A stretch of DNA of 64,000 nt from contig NC_134398.1 of the NCBI RefSeq assembly GCF_050003625.1, positions 110,688,171 through 110,752,170 of the forward strand, given 5' to 3'. A model generated the notes under the pieces. It saw nothing but the letters and a program-made list of their open reading frames with translations, did not search any database and was not told the origin of the DNA. This document shows, piece by piece, positions 12,256-25,776 of the stretch (position 1 is its first letter; each line of letters begins with the position of its first letter). The position numbers and the translations under genes were made by a program. Source of the stretch: Haematobia irritans (Eukaryota; Arthropoda; Insecta; Diptera; Muscidae).

Positions 12256-14385
12256 CGTGTCAAATTTGGTTGAAATCGGTTCAGATTTAGATATAGCTCC
12301 CATATATAGCATTCGCCCGATTTACACTCATATGACCACAGAGGCCAATTTTTAACTCCGATTTAGTTGAAATTTTGCACAGGGAGTAGAATTTGCATTG
12401 TTGCTATGCGTGCCAAATTTGGTTAAAATCGGTTCAGATTTAGATATATCTCCCATATATAGCTTTCGCCCGATTTACACTCATATGACCACAGAGTCCA
12501 ATTTTTAACTCCGATTTAGTTGAAATTTGGCACAGGGAGTAGAATTAGCATTGTTGCTATGCGTGCCAAATTTGGTTGAAATCGGTTCAGATTTAGATAT
12601 AGCACCCATATACATGTTTTTCTGATTTCGACAAAAATGGTCAAAATAGCAACATTTTCCTTGTAAAATCGCCACTGCTTAGTCGAATAGTTGAAAAAAT
12701 GACTCTAATTTTCTTAAACTTCTAATGCATATATATCGACCGATAAATCATAAATAAACTTTTGCGAAGTTTCCTTAAGATTGCTTCAGATTTAAATGTT
12801 TCGCATATTTATACCCTTCACCACTACTGTGGTACAGGGTATAATAAGTTTGTGCATTTGTATGTAACGCCAAGAAGGAAAAGTCTGAGACCCATCGTTT
12901 AGTATACCGATCGTCTTAGAATTAAATTCTGAGTCGATTTAGCGATGTCCGTCTGTCTGTCTGTCTGTCTGTTGATGTATTTTTGTGTGCAAAGTACAGC
13001 TCGCACTTTTAGTCCGATTGTCCTAAAATTTGGTATGGGGTCCTGTTTCGGCTCAAAGACGATCCCTATTGATTTTGGAAAAAATCGGTTCAGATTTAGA
13101 TATAGCTGCCATATATATTTTTCACCGATCTGGTCATAATTGGCGTGTATATCAACCGATCTTCCTCAAATTCCGTACATCCCAATATTTTATGAGTCTC
13201 GAAAAACTTGCAAAATATCATCCAAATCGGTTCAGATTGAGATATAGCTCCCATATATAGCTTTTGCCCGATTTACACTCCTTTGTCCACAGAGGCCAAT
13301 TTTTTGCTCCGATTTAGTTGAAATTTTGCACAGGGAGTAGAATTGGCATTGTAGAATTAGCATTGTAGAATTAGCTATGCGTGTCAAATTTGGTGGAAAT
13401 CGGTTCAGATTTAGATATAGCTCCCATATATAGCTTTCGCCCGATTTACACTCATTTGCCCACAGAGGCCAATTTTTTGCTCCGATTTAGTTGAAATTTT
13501 GCACAGGGAGTAGAACTAGCATTGTAGCTATGCGTGTCAAATTTGGTTGAAATCGGTTCAGATTTAGATATAGCTCCCATATATAGCTTTCGCCGATTTA
13601 CACTCAAATGACCACAGAGGCCAATTTTTTGCTCCGATTTAGTTGAAATTTTGCACAGGGGGTAGAATTAGCATTGTAGCTATGCGTGTCAAATTTGGTT
13701 GAAATCGGTTCAGATTTAGATATAGCTCCCATATATAGCTTTCGCCCGATTTACACTCAAATGACCACAGAGGCCAATTTTTTGCTCCGATTTAGTTGAA
13801 ATTTTGCACAGGGAGTATAATTAGCATTGTAGCTATGCGTGCCAAATTTGGTTGAAATCGGTTCAGATTTAGATATAGCTCCCATATATAGCTTTCGCCC
13901 GATTTACACTCATATGACCACAGAGGCCAATTTTTTGCTCCGATTTAGTTGAAATTTTGCACAGGGAGTAGAATTAGCATTGTAGCTATGCGTGCCAAAT
14001 TTGGTTGAAATCGGTTTAGATTTAGATATAGCTCCCATATATATGTTTTTCTGATTTCGACAAAAATTGTCAAAATACCAACATTTTCCTTGTAAAATCG
14101 CCACTGCTTAGTGGAAAAGTTGAAAAAATGACTCTAATTTTCCTAAACTTCTAATACATATATATCGAGCGATAAATCATAAATAAACTTTTGCGAAGTT
14201 TTCTTAAAAGTGTTCCAGATTTAAATGTTTCCCATATTTGTATACCCTTCACCACTACTGTGGTACAGGGTATAATAAGTTTGTGCATTTGTATGCAACG
14301 CCAAGAAGGAAAAGTCTGAGACCCATCGTTTAGTATACCGATCGTCTTAGAATTAAATTCTGAGTCGATTTAGCGATGTCCGTCG

Positions 14386-14419
<34 letters not shown>

Positions 14420-16790
14420 CTGTCTGTTGATGTATTTTTGTGTGCAAAGTACAGCTCGCAGTTTTAGTCCGATTGTCCTAAAATTTGGTAAGGGGTCCTG
14501 TTTCGGCTCAAAGACGATCCCTATTGATTTTGGAAAAAATCGGTTCAGATTTAGATATAGCTGCAATATATATTTTTCACCGATCTGGTCATAATTGGCG
14601 TGTATATCAACCGATCTTCCTCAAATTCCGTACATCCCAATATTTTATGAGTCTCGAAAAACTTGCAAAATATCATCCAAATCGGTTCAGATTTAGATAT
14701 AGCTCCCATATATAGCTTTCGCCCGATTTACACTCCTTTGTCCACAGTGGCCAATTTTTTGCTCCGATTTAGTTGAAAATTTGCACAGGGAGTAGAATTA
14801 GCATTATAGCTATGCGTGCCAAATTTGGTGGAAATCGGTTCAGATTTAGATATAGCTCCCATATATAGCTTTCGCCCGATTTACACTCATATGACCACAG
14901 AGGCCAATCTTTTACTCCGATTTAATTGAAATTTTGCACAGGGAGTAGAATGAGCATTGTAGCTATGCGTGCCAAATTTGGTTGAAATCGGTTCAGATTT
15001 AGATATAACTCCCATATATAGCTTTCGCCCGATTTACACTCATATGACCACAGAGGCTAATTTTTTGCTCCGATTTAGTTTTGCACAGGGAGTAGAATTA
15101 GCAGTGTTGCTATGCGTGCCAAATTTGGTTGAAATCGGTTCAGATTTAGATATAGCTCCCATATATATATGTTTTTCTGATTTCGACAAAAATGGTCAAA
15201 ATAGCAACATTTTCCTTGTAAAATCGCCACTGCTTAGTCGAATAGTTGAAAAAATGACTCTAATTTTCTTAAACTTCTAATACATATATATCGAGCGATA
15301 AATCATAAATAAACTTTTGCGAAGTTTCTTTAAGATTGCTTCAGATTTAAATGTTTCCCATATTTTTATACCCTTCACCACTACTGTGGTACAGGGTATA
15401 ATAAGTTTGTGCATTTGTATGTAACGCCAAGAAGGAAAAGTCTGAGACCCATCGTTTAGTATACCGATCGTCTTAGAATTAAATTCTGAGTCGATTTAGC
15501 GATGTCCGTCCGTCTGTCTGTCTGTCTGTCCGTCTGTCCGTCTGTCTGTTGATGTATTTTTGTGTGCAAAGTACAGCTCGCAGTTTTAGTCCGATTGTCT
15601 TAAAATTTGGTATAGGGTCCTGTTTCGGCTCAAAGACGATCCCTATTGATTTTGGAAAAAATCTGTTCAGATTTAGATATAGCTGCCATATATATTTTTC
15701 ACCGATCTGGTCATAATTGCCGTGTATATCAACCGATCTTTCTCAAATTTCGTACATCCGAATATTTTATGAGTCTCGAAAAACTTGCAAAATATCAGCC
15801 AAATCGGTTCAAATTTAGATATAGCTCCCATATATAGCTTTCGCCCGATTTACACTCATTTGCCCACAGAGGCCAATTTTTTGCTCCGATTTAGTTGAAA
15901 TTTTGCACAGGGAGTAGAATTAGCATTATAGCTATGCGTGTCAAATTTGGTTGAATCCGGTTCAGATTTAGATATAGCTCCCATATATAGCTTTCAACCG
16001 ATTTACACTCAAATAATCACAGAGGCCAAATTTTTGCTCCGATTTAGTTGAAATTTTGCACAGGGAGTAGAATGAGCATTGTAGCTATGAGTGCCAAATT
16101 TGGTTGAAATCGGTTCAGATTTAGATATAGCTCCCATATATAGCATTCGCCCGATTTACACTCATATGACCACAGAGGCCAATTTTTAACTCCGATTTAG
16201 TTGAAATTTTGCACAGGGAGTAGAATTTGCATTGTTGCTATGCGTGCCAAATTTGGTTGAAATCGGTTCAGATTTAGATATATCTCCCATATATAGCTTT
16301 CGCCCGATTTACACTCATATGACCACAGAGTCCAATTTTTAACTCCGATTTAGTTGAAATTTGGCACAGGGTGTAGAATTAGCATTGTTGCTATGCGTGC
16401 CAAATTTGGTTGAAATCGGTTTAGATTTAGATATAGCTCCCATATATATGTTTTTCTGATTTCGACAAAAATGGTCAAAATAGCAACATTTTCCTTGTAA
16501 AATCGCCACTGCTTAGTCGAATAGTTGAAAAAATGACTCTAATTTTCTTAAACTTCTAATACACATATATCGAGCGATAAATCATAAATAAACTTTTGCG
16601 AAGTTTCCTTAAGATTGCTTCAGATTTAAATGTTTCCCATATTTTTATACCCTTCACCACTACTGTGGTACAGGGTATAATAAGTTTGTGCATTTGTATG
16701 TAACGCCAAGAAGGAAAAGTCTGAGACCCATCGTTTAGTATACCGATCGTCTTAGAATTAAATTCTGAGTCGATTTAGCTACGTCCGCCT

Positions 16791-16824
<34 letters not shown>

Positions 16825-19800
16825 CTGTCTGTCGGTTGATGTATTTTTGTGTGCAAAGTACAGCTCGCAGTTTTAGTCCGATTGTCCTAAAATTTGGTAT
16901 GGGGTCCTGTTTCGGCTCGAAGACGATCCCTATTGATTTTGGAAAAAATCGGTTCAGATTTAGATATAGCTCCCATATATAGCTTTCGCCCGATTTACAC
17001 TCATTTGCCCACAGAGGCCAATTTTTTTGCTCCGATTTAGTTGAAATTTTGCACAGGGAGTAGAATTAGCATTATAGCTATGCGTGTCAAATTTGGTTGA
17101 AATCGGTTCAGATTTAGATATAGCTCCCATATATAGCTTTCAACCGATTTACACTCAAATAACCACAGAGGCCAAATTTTTGCTCCGATTTAGTTGAAAT
17201 TTTGCACAGGGAGTAGAATGAGCATTGTAGCTATGAGTGCCAAATTTGGTTGAAATCGGTTCAGATTTAGATATAGCTCCCATATATAGCATTCGCCCGA
17301 TTTACACTCATATGACCACAGAGGCCAATTTTTAACTCCGATTTAGTTGAAATTTTGCACAGGGAGTAGAATTTGCATTGTTGCTATGCGTGCCAAATTT
17401 GGTTGAAATCGGTTCAGATTTAGATATATCTCCCATATATAGCTTTCGCCCGATTTACACTCATATGACCACAGAGTCCAATTTTTAACTCCGATTTAGT
17501 TGAAATTTGGCACAGGGTGTAGAATTAGCATTGTTGCTATGCGTGCCAAATTTGGTTGAAATCGGTTCAGATGTAGATATAGCTCCCATATATAGCATTC
17601 GCCCGATTTACACTCATATGACCACAGAGGCCAATTTTTAACTCCGATTTAGTTGAAATTTGGCACAGGGAGTAGAATTAGCATTGTTGCTATGCGTGCC
17701 AAATTTGGTTGAAATCGGTGCAGATTTAGATATAGCTCCCATATATATGTTTTTCTGATTTCGACAAAAATGGTCAAAATAGCAACATTTTCCTTGTAAA
17801 ATCGCCACTGCTTAGTCGAATAGTTGAAAAAATGACTCTAATTTTCCTAAACTTCTAATACATATATATCGAGCGATAAATCATAAATAAACTTTTGCGA
17901 AGTTTTCTTAAAATTGCTCCAGATTTAAATGTTTCCCATATTTTTATACCCTTCACCACTACTGTGGTACAGGGTATAATAAGTTTGTGCATTTGTCTGT
18001 AACACCAAGAAGGAAAAGTATGAGACCCATCGTTTAGTATACCGATCGTCTTAGAATTAAATTCTGAGTCGATTTAGCGACGTCCGTCTGTCTGTCTGTC
18101 TGTCTGTTGATGTATTTTTGTGTGCAAAGTACAGCTCGCAGTTTTAGTCCGATTGTCCTAAAATTTGGTATGGGGTCCTGTTTCGGCTCAAAGACGTTCC
18201 CTATTGATTTTGGAAAAAATCGGTTCAGATTTAGATATAGCTGCCATATATATTTTTCACCGATCTGGTCATAATTGGCGTGTATATCAACCGATCTTCC
18301 TCAAATTCCGTACATCCCAATATTTTATGAGTCTCGCAAAACTTGCAAAATATCATCCAAATCGGTTCAGATTTAGATATAGCTCCCATATATAGCTTTC
18401 GCCCGATTTACACTCCTTTGTCCACAGAGGCCAATTTTTTGCTCCGATTTAGTTGAAATTTTGCACAGGGAGTAGAATTGGCATTATAGCTATGCGTGTC
18501 AAATTTGGTGGAAATCGGTTCAGATTTAGATATATCTCCCATATATAGCTTTCGCCCGATTTACACTCATTTGCCCACAGAGGCCAATTGTTTGCTCCGA
18601 TTTAGTTGAAATTTTGCACAGGGAGTAGAACTAGCATTGTAGCTATGCGTGTCAAATTTGGTTGAAATCGGTTCAGATTTAGATATAGCTCCCATATATA
18701 GCCTTCGCCCGATTTACACTCAAATGACCACAGAGGCCAATTTTTTGCTCCGATTTAGTTAAAATTTTGCACAGGGGGTAGAATTAGCAGTGTAGCTATG
18801 CGTGTCAAATTTGGTTGAAATCGGTTCAGATTTAGATATAGCTCCCATATATAGCTTTCGCCCGATTTACACTCAAATGACCACAGAGGCCAATTTTTTG
18901 CTCCGATTTAGTTGAAATTTTGCACAGGGAGTATAATTAGCATTGTAGCTATGCGTGCCAAATTTGGTTGAAATCGGTTCAGATTTAGATATAGCTCCCA
19001 TATACAGCTTTCGCCCGATTTACACTCCTTTGTCCACAGAGGCCAATTTTTTGCTCCGATTTAGTTGAAATTTTGCACTGGGAGTAGAATTAGCATTATA
19101 GCTATGCGTGTCAAATTTGGTGGAAATCGGTTCAGATTTAGATATAGCTCCCATATATAGCTTTCGCCCGATTTACACTCATATGACCACAGAGGCCAAT
19201 CTTTTACTCCGATTTAATTGAAATTTTGCACAGGGAGTAGAATGAGCATTGTAGCTATGCGTGCCAAATTTGGTTGAAATCGGTTCAGATTTAGATATAG
19301 CTCCCATATACAGCTTTCGCCCGATTTACACTCCTTTGTCCACAGAGGCCAATTTTTTGCTCCGATTTAGTTGAAATTTTGCACTGGGAGTAGAATTAGC
19401 ATTATAGCTATGCGTGTCAAATTTGGTGGAAATCGGTTCAGATTTAGATATAGCTCCCATATATAGCTTTCGCCCGATTTACACTCATATGACCACAGAG
19501 GCCAATCTTTTACTCCGATTTAATTGAAATTTTGCACAGGGAGTAGAATGAGCATTGTAGCTATGCGTGCCAAATTTGGTTGAAATCGGTTCAGATTTAG
19601 ATATAGCTCCCATATATAGCTTTCGCCCGATTTACACTCATATGACCACAGAGGCTAATTTTTTGCTCCGATTTAGTTGAAATTTCAGATTTAAATATAG
19701 CTCTCATATATATGTTTTTCTGATTTCGACAAAAATGGTCAAAATAGCAACATTTTCCATGTAAAATCGCCACTGCTTAGTCGAATATTTGAAAAAATGA

Positions 19801-20196
19801 CTCTAATTTTCTTAAACTTCTAATACATATATATCGAGCGATAAATCATAAATAAACTTTTGCGAAGTTTCCTTAAGATTGCTTCAGATTTAAATGTTTC
19901 CCATATTTTTATACCCTTCACCACTACTGTGGTACAGGGTATAATAAGTTTGTGCATTTGTATGTAACGCCAAGAAGGAAAAGTCTGAGACCCATCGTTT
20001 AGTATACCGATCGTCTTAGAATTAAATTCTGAGTCGATTTAGCGATGTCCGTCTGTCTGTCTGTTGATGTATTTTTCTGTGCAAAGTACAGCTCGCAGTT
20101 TTAGTCCGATTGTCTTAAAATTTGGTATAGGGTCCTCTTTCGGCTCAAAGACGATCCCTATTGATTTTGGAAAAAATCTGTTCAGATTTAGATATA
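12256..20196 (-). repeat. 152 bp satellite array between LINE A and LINE B1
   Basis: The stretch to about 12600 completes 4516 bp repeat copy B. Beyond that the monomer variants no longer follow copy A. Modules have hairpins at 12810, 14241, 15367, 16646, 17945 and 19910. Around 13345-13375 there is a short local triplication of the phrase containing GCATTGTAGAATTAG. Two near-identical blocks of two monomers lie at about 18990-19270 and 19290-19570. No gene is present. Confidence 0.88.
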
Positions 20197-21906
20197 GGTT
20201 AGGTTAGGTTAGGTTAAAGTGGCAGCCCGATTAAGATTCAGGCTCACTTAGACTATTCAGTCCATTGTGATACCACATTAACTAAAAGTACCTATTACAT
20301 ATGGGCACTTCTAGTTTTAACCGCTGAACCTTCTTGATTATTTTTCTTTGTTGAACCAACCAGATTGTTCCAAAAACAGTAGCAGACTGCTTAAGTTAAC
20401 GTTTTCCAGATCCGCCAGTAATCTGAAGCTATATGCTCCTAAAAGTTGCTTGCGCTTTACACAAAATGCAGGACACTCACACAAGAGGTGTTTAATTGAT
20501 TCTTTTTCCTCCGCATCATGACAGCTCATACAATAGTCATTATACTTTGCGCCAATAGTTTTTGCAAAATCGCCTATCAGGCAGCGACCCGTTATAGCAG
20601 ATATCAGGAGTGATATCTGACGTCTCGAGAACATTAGCATATCTAGTGTGCGGTTTAAGTTGAAATGGGGCCATATTTGCTTGGTGTCGTTACAACCCTT
20701 GCAATTCTCCCATCGAACATTTGCCATCATAACAGCCTTCTCACGCAGCATGAGCTTGCAGGTAGCTAGGGGCATACCAACAAATTCTAGTTCCCCTGGA
20801 ATATGTAAGGTAGTCCCTAGCCTTGCCAACTCATCCGCTTCGCAGTTCCCCGGTATGTTCCTATGGCCAGGCACCCATATTAGGTGAATATTGTACTGCT
20901 CAGCCATCTCATTGAGAGATTTGCGGCAGTCGATGGCCGTTTTCGAGTTGAGGAACACAGAGTCCAAGGATTTTATTGCAGGTTGACTGTCTGAGTATAT
21001 ATTAATGCCCACATTTTTTGGAACATTACTTCTCAGCCAATTCGCCACCTCTCTTATTGCTAATATTTCAGCCTGAAAAACACTACAGTGATTAGGTAAT
21101 CTTTTCGCTATTCGAAGTTCCAGATCATTAGAATATACTCCGAACCCCACTTGTCCATCCAATTTGGAGCCATCAGTGTAGAAATCTATAAATTCTTTAT
21201 TCCCCGGGGTCTGTGTGCACCACGCCTCACTGTTGGGGATTAGAGTCTCAAACTTTTTGTCGAAAAGTGGACTCGCCAAAGTGTAATCCACTACGTTAGG
21301 CACATCTGGCATTGTTTTGAGGACAGAACTGTGACCGTAACCTTTTTCCGACCACAGCGATAGTTCGCGCAACCGCACAGCCGTTGTTGCAGCTGACTGT
21401 TTGGCCAAAATGTCTAAAGGCAATAGATGCAGCATGACATTAAGGGAATTTGTTCCTGTCTTGCTGAATGCGCCTGAAATACACAAACACGCCATACGCT
21501 GAACTTTATCTAAACCAGTCGGTTTCTGAAGTGCCGGCCACCAGACTACAACACCATATAGCATTATAGGTCTAACCACTGCCGTGTATAGCCAATGCAC
21601 AATTTTTGGTTTTAGTCCCCACTTTTTTCCTATTGCCTTTTTGCACGAGTACAAAGCTACAGTTGCCTTCCTCGCCCTTTCTTCAATATTAAGCTTAAAG
21701 TTCAGCTTCCTGTCCAAAATAACGCCAAGGTATTTTGCACAATCACCAAAGGGAATTTCAATACCCCCTAAGGAAATAGGCCTAACCGTGGGAGTTTTGC
21801 GATCTTTGCAGTACATGACTAATTCTGTCTTTGCGGGATTTACCCCAAGACCGTTGTCTTTCGCCCATTTTTCAGTCATCCGGAGGGCCCTCTGAATAAT
21901 ATCTCT
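20197..21906 (-). mobile_element. LINE B1, 5'-truncated copy of the LINE A family
   Basis: On the plus strand it starts with the GGTTAGG-type tail and the 3' UTR, and ends inside the reverse transcriptase region. It is flanked by a 12 bp TSD, GATTTAGATATA, at 20185-20196 and 21907-21918, so it is a normal target-primed insertion into satellite with 5' truncation (1710 bp retained). The encoded protein differs from LINE A at only a handful of residues, so both insertions are recent. The same unfilled target is seen at 29618-29629. Confidence 0.93.
20338..21906 (-). pseudogene. Truncated LINE ORF2 (end of RT, RNase H, zinc knuckle), copy 1
   Basis: An open frame of about 522 codons reaches the 5' truncation point. 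The first ATG is at 21879. The RT catalytic YADD and everything before it are missing; the RT thumb and connection, complete RNase H motifs (FYTDGS, QAEILAI, YSDSQ, WVPGHRNIPGNCEADELA) and the C-terminal zinc knuckle (CMSC, HLLCEC) remain. No stops have accumulated. Differences from the full-length copy include CNDRK to CKDRK, GECAKY to GDCAKY and KEYIDF to KEFIDF. It cannot retrotranspose. An RNase H-containing polypeptide could only be made if satellite transcription happened to cross it. Confidence 0.9.
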
Positions 21907-24066
21907 GATTTAGATATAGCTGCCATATATATTTTTCACCGATCTGGTCATTATTGGCGTGTATATCAACCGATCTTCCTCAAATTCCGTACATCCCCAT
22001 ATTTTATGAGTCTCGAAAAACTTGCAAAATATCAGCCAAATCGGTTCAGATTTAGATATAGCTTCCATATATAGCTTTCGCCCGATTACACTCATTTGCC
22101 CACAGAGCCCAATTTTTTGCTCCGATTTAGTTGAAAGTTTGCACAGGGAGTAGAATGAGCATTGTAGCTATGAGTGCCAAATTTGGTTGAAATCGGTTTA
22201 GATTTAGATATAGCTCCCATATATAGCATTCGCCCGATTTACACTCATATGACCACAAAGGCCAATTTTTAACTCCGATTTAGTTGAAATTTTGCACAGG
22301 GAGTATAATTAGCATTGTAGCTTTGCGTGCCAAATTTGGTTGAAATCGGTTCAGATTTAGATATAGCTCCCATATATAGCTTTCGCCCGATTTACACTCA
22401 TATGACCACAGAGGCCAATTTTTTGCTCCGATTTAGTTGAAATTTGGCACAGGAAGTAGAATTAGCATTGTTGCTATGCGTGCCAAATTTGGTTGAAATC
22501 GGTTCAGATTTAGATATAGCTCCCATATATAGCTTTCGCCCGATTTACACTCATATGACCACAGAGGCAAATTTTTTGCTCCGATTTAGTTGAAATTTCA
22601 GATTTAAATATAGCTCCCATATATATGTTTTTCTGATTTCGACAAAAATGGTCAAAATAGCAACATTTTCCTTGTAAAATCGCCACTGCTTAGTCGAATA
22701 GTTGAAAAAATCACTCTAATTTTCTTAAACTTCTAATACATATATATCGAGCGATAAATCATAAATAAACTTTTGCGAAGTTTCCTTAAGATTGCTTCAG
22801 ATTTAAATGTTTCCCATATTTTTATACCCTTCACCACTACTGTGGTACAGGGTATAATAAGTTTGTGCATTTGTATGTAACGCCAAGAAGGAAAAGTCTG
22901 AGACCCATCGTTTAGTATACCGATCGTCTTAGAATTAAATTCTGAGTCGATTTAGCGATGTCCGTCTGTCTGTCTGTCTGTCTGTCTGTTGATGTATTTT
23001 TGTGTGCAAAGTACAGCTCGCAGTTTTAGTCCGATTGTCCTAAAATTTGGTATGGGGTCCTGTTTCGGCTCAAAGACGATCCCTATTGATTTTGGAAAAA
23101 ATCGGTTCAGATTTAGATATAGCTGCCATATATATTTTTCACCGATCTGGTCATAATTGGCGTGTATATCAACCGATCTTCCTCAAATTCCGTACATCCC
23201 AATATTTTATGAGTCTCGCAAAACTTGCAAAATATCATCCAAATCGGTTCAGATTTAGATATAACTCCCATATATAGCTTTCGCCCGATTTACACTCCTT
23301 TGTCCACAGAGGCCAATTTTTTGCTCCGATTTAGTTGAAATTTTGCACAGGGAGTAGAATTGGCATTATAGCTATGCGTGTCAAATTTGGTGGAAATCGG
23401 TTCAGATTTAGATATATCTCCCATATATAGCTTTCGCCCGATTTACACTCATTTGCCCACAGAGGCCAATTTTTTGCTCCGATTTAGTTGAAATTTGGCA
23501 CAGGAAGTAGAATTAGCATTGTTGCTATGCGTGCCAAATTTGGTTGAAATCGGTTCAGATTTAGATATAGCTCCCATATATATGTTTTTCTGATTTCGAC
23601 AAAAATGGTCAAAATACCAACATTTTCCTTGTAAAATCGCCACTGCTTACTCGAAAAGTTGTAAAAATGACTCTAATTTTCCTAAACTTCTAATACATAT
23701 ATATCGAGCGATAAATCATAAATAAACTTTTGCGAAGTTTTCTTAAAATTGCTCCAGATTTAAATGTTTCCCATATTTTTATACCCTTCACCACTACTGT
23801 GGTACAGGGTATAATAAGTTTGTGCATTTGTATGTAACGCCAAGAAGGAAAAGTCTGAGACCCATCGTTTAGTATACCGATCGTCTTAGAATTAAATTCT
23901 GAGTCGATTTAGCGATGTCCGTCTGTCTGTCTGTTGATGTATTTTTCTGTGCAAAGTACAGCTCGCAGTTTTAGTCCGATTGTCTTAAAATTTGGTATAG
24001 GGTCCTCTTTCGGCTCAAAGACGATCCCTATTGATTTTGGAAAAAATCTGTTCAGATTTAGATATA

Positions 24067-25776
24067 GGTTAGGTTAGGTTAGGTTAAAGTGGCAGCCCGA
24101 TTAAGATTCAGGCTCACTTAGACTATTCAGTCCATTGTGATACCACATTAACTAAAAGTACCTATTACATATGGGCACTTCTAGTTTTAACCGCTGAACC
24201 TTCTTGATTATTTTTCTTTGTTGAACCAACCAGATTGTTCCAAAAACAGTAGCAGACTGCTTAAGTTAACGTTTTCCAGATCCGCCAGTAATCTGAAGCT
24301 ATATGCTCCTAAAAGTTGCTTGCGCTTTACACAAAATGCAGGACACTCACACAAGAGGTGTTTAATTGATTCTTTTTCCTCCGCATCATGACAGCTCATA
24401 CAATAGTCATTATACTTCGCGCCAATAGTTTTTGCAAAATCGCCTATCAGGCAGCGACCCGTTATAGCAGATATCAGGAGTGATATCTGACGTCTCGAGA
24501 ACATTAGCATATCTAGTGTGCGGTTTAAGTTGAAATGGGGCCATATTTGCTTGGTGTCGTTACAACCCTTGCAATTCTCCCATCGAACATTTGCCATCAT
24601 AACAGCCTTCTCACGCAGCATGAGCTTGCAGGTAGCTAGGGGCATACCAACAAATTCTAGTTCCCCTGGAATATGTAAGGTAGTCCCTAGCCTTGCCAAC
24701 TCATCCGCTTCGCAGTTCCCCGGTATGTTCCTATGGCCAGGCACCCATATTAGGTGAATATTGTACTGCTCAGCCATCTCATTGAGAGATTTGCGGCAGT
24801 CGATGGCCGTTTTCGAGTTGAGGAACACAGAGTCCAAGGATTTTATTGCAGGTTGACTGTCTGAGTATATATTAATGCCCACATTTTTTGGAACATTACT
24901 TCTCAGCCAATTCGCCACCTCTCTTATTGCTAATATTTCAGCCTGAAAAACACTACAGTGATTAGGTAATCTTTTCGCTATTCGAAGTTCCAGATCATTA
25001 GAATATACTCCGAACCCCACTTGTCCATCCAATTTGGAGCCATCAGTGTAGAAATCTATAAATTCTTTATTCCCCGGGGTCTGTGTGCACCACGCCTCAC
25101 TGTTGGGGATTAGAGTCTCAAACTTTTTGTCGAAAAGTGGACTCGCCAAAGTGTAATCCACTACGTTAGGCACATCTGGCATTGTTTTGAGGACAGAACT
25201 GTGACCGTAACCTTTTTCCGACCACAGCGATAGTTCGCGCAACCGCACAGCCGTTGTTGCAGCTGACTGTTTGGCCAAAATGTCTAAAGGCAATAGATGC
25301 AGCATGACATTAAGGGAATTTGTTCCTGTCTTGCTGAATGCGCCTGAAATACACAAACACGCCATACGCTGAACTTTATCTAAACCAGTCGGTTTCTGAA
25401 GTGCCGGCCACCAGACTACAACACCATATAGCATTATAGGTCTAACCACTGCCGTGTATAGCCAATGCACAATTTTTGGTTTTAGTCCCCACTTTTTTCC
25501 TATTGCCTTTTTGCACGAGTACAAAGCTACAGTTGCCTTCCTCGCCCTTTCTTCAATATTAAGCTTAAAGTTCAGCTTCCTGTCCAAAATAACGCCAAGG
25601 TATTTTGCACAATCACCAAAGGGAATTTCAATACCCCCTAAGGAAATAGGCCTAACCGTGGGAGTTTTGCGATCTTTGCAGTACATGACTAATTCTGTCT
25701 TTGCGGGATTTACCCCAAGACCGTTGTCTTTCGCCCATTTTTCAGTCATCCGGAGGGCCCTCTGAATAATATCTCT
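24067..25776 (-). mobile_element. LINE B2, duplicate of LINE B1
   Basis: Same tail, same 5' truncation point and same TSD (GATTTAGATATA at 24055-24066 and 25777-25788) as the copy 3870 bp to the left. Sharing both ends means it arose by duplication of the surrounding satellite block, not by a second retrotransposition. One visible base difference lies in the zinc-knuckle region (TACTTTGCG against TACTTCGCG). Confidence 0.93.
24208..25776 (-). pseudogene. Truncated LINE ORF2 (end of RT, RNase H, zinc knuckle), copy 2
   Basis: The encoded protein is identical to the truncated ORF2 at 20338-21906: RT C-terminal part, RNase H with its acidic residues and WVPGH motif, and the C-terminal zinc knuckle, with no YADD and no endonuclease. 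First ATG at 25749. It is open to the truncation point. Its perfect preservation reflects the young age of the duplication rather than selection. Confidence 0.9.

Noticed and set aside
20197..20216. Telomere or interstitial telomere sequence (TTAGG)n
   Set aside because: Only about four units, always at the 3' end of the LINE copies and flanked by a TSD; it is the LINE tail.
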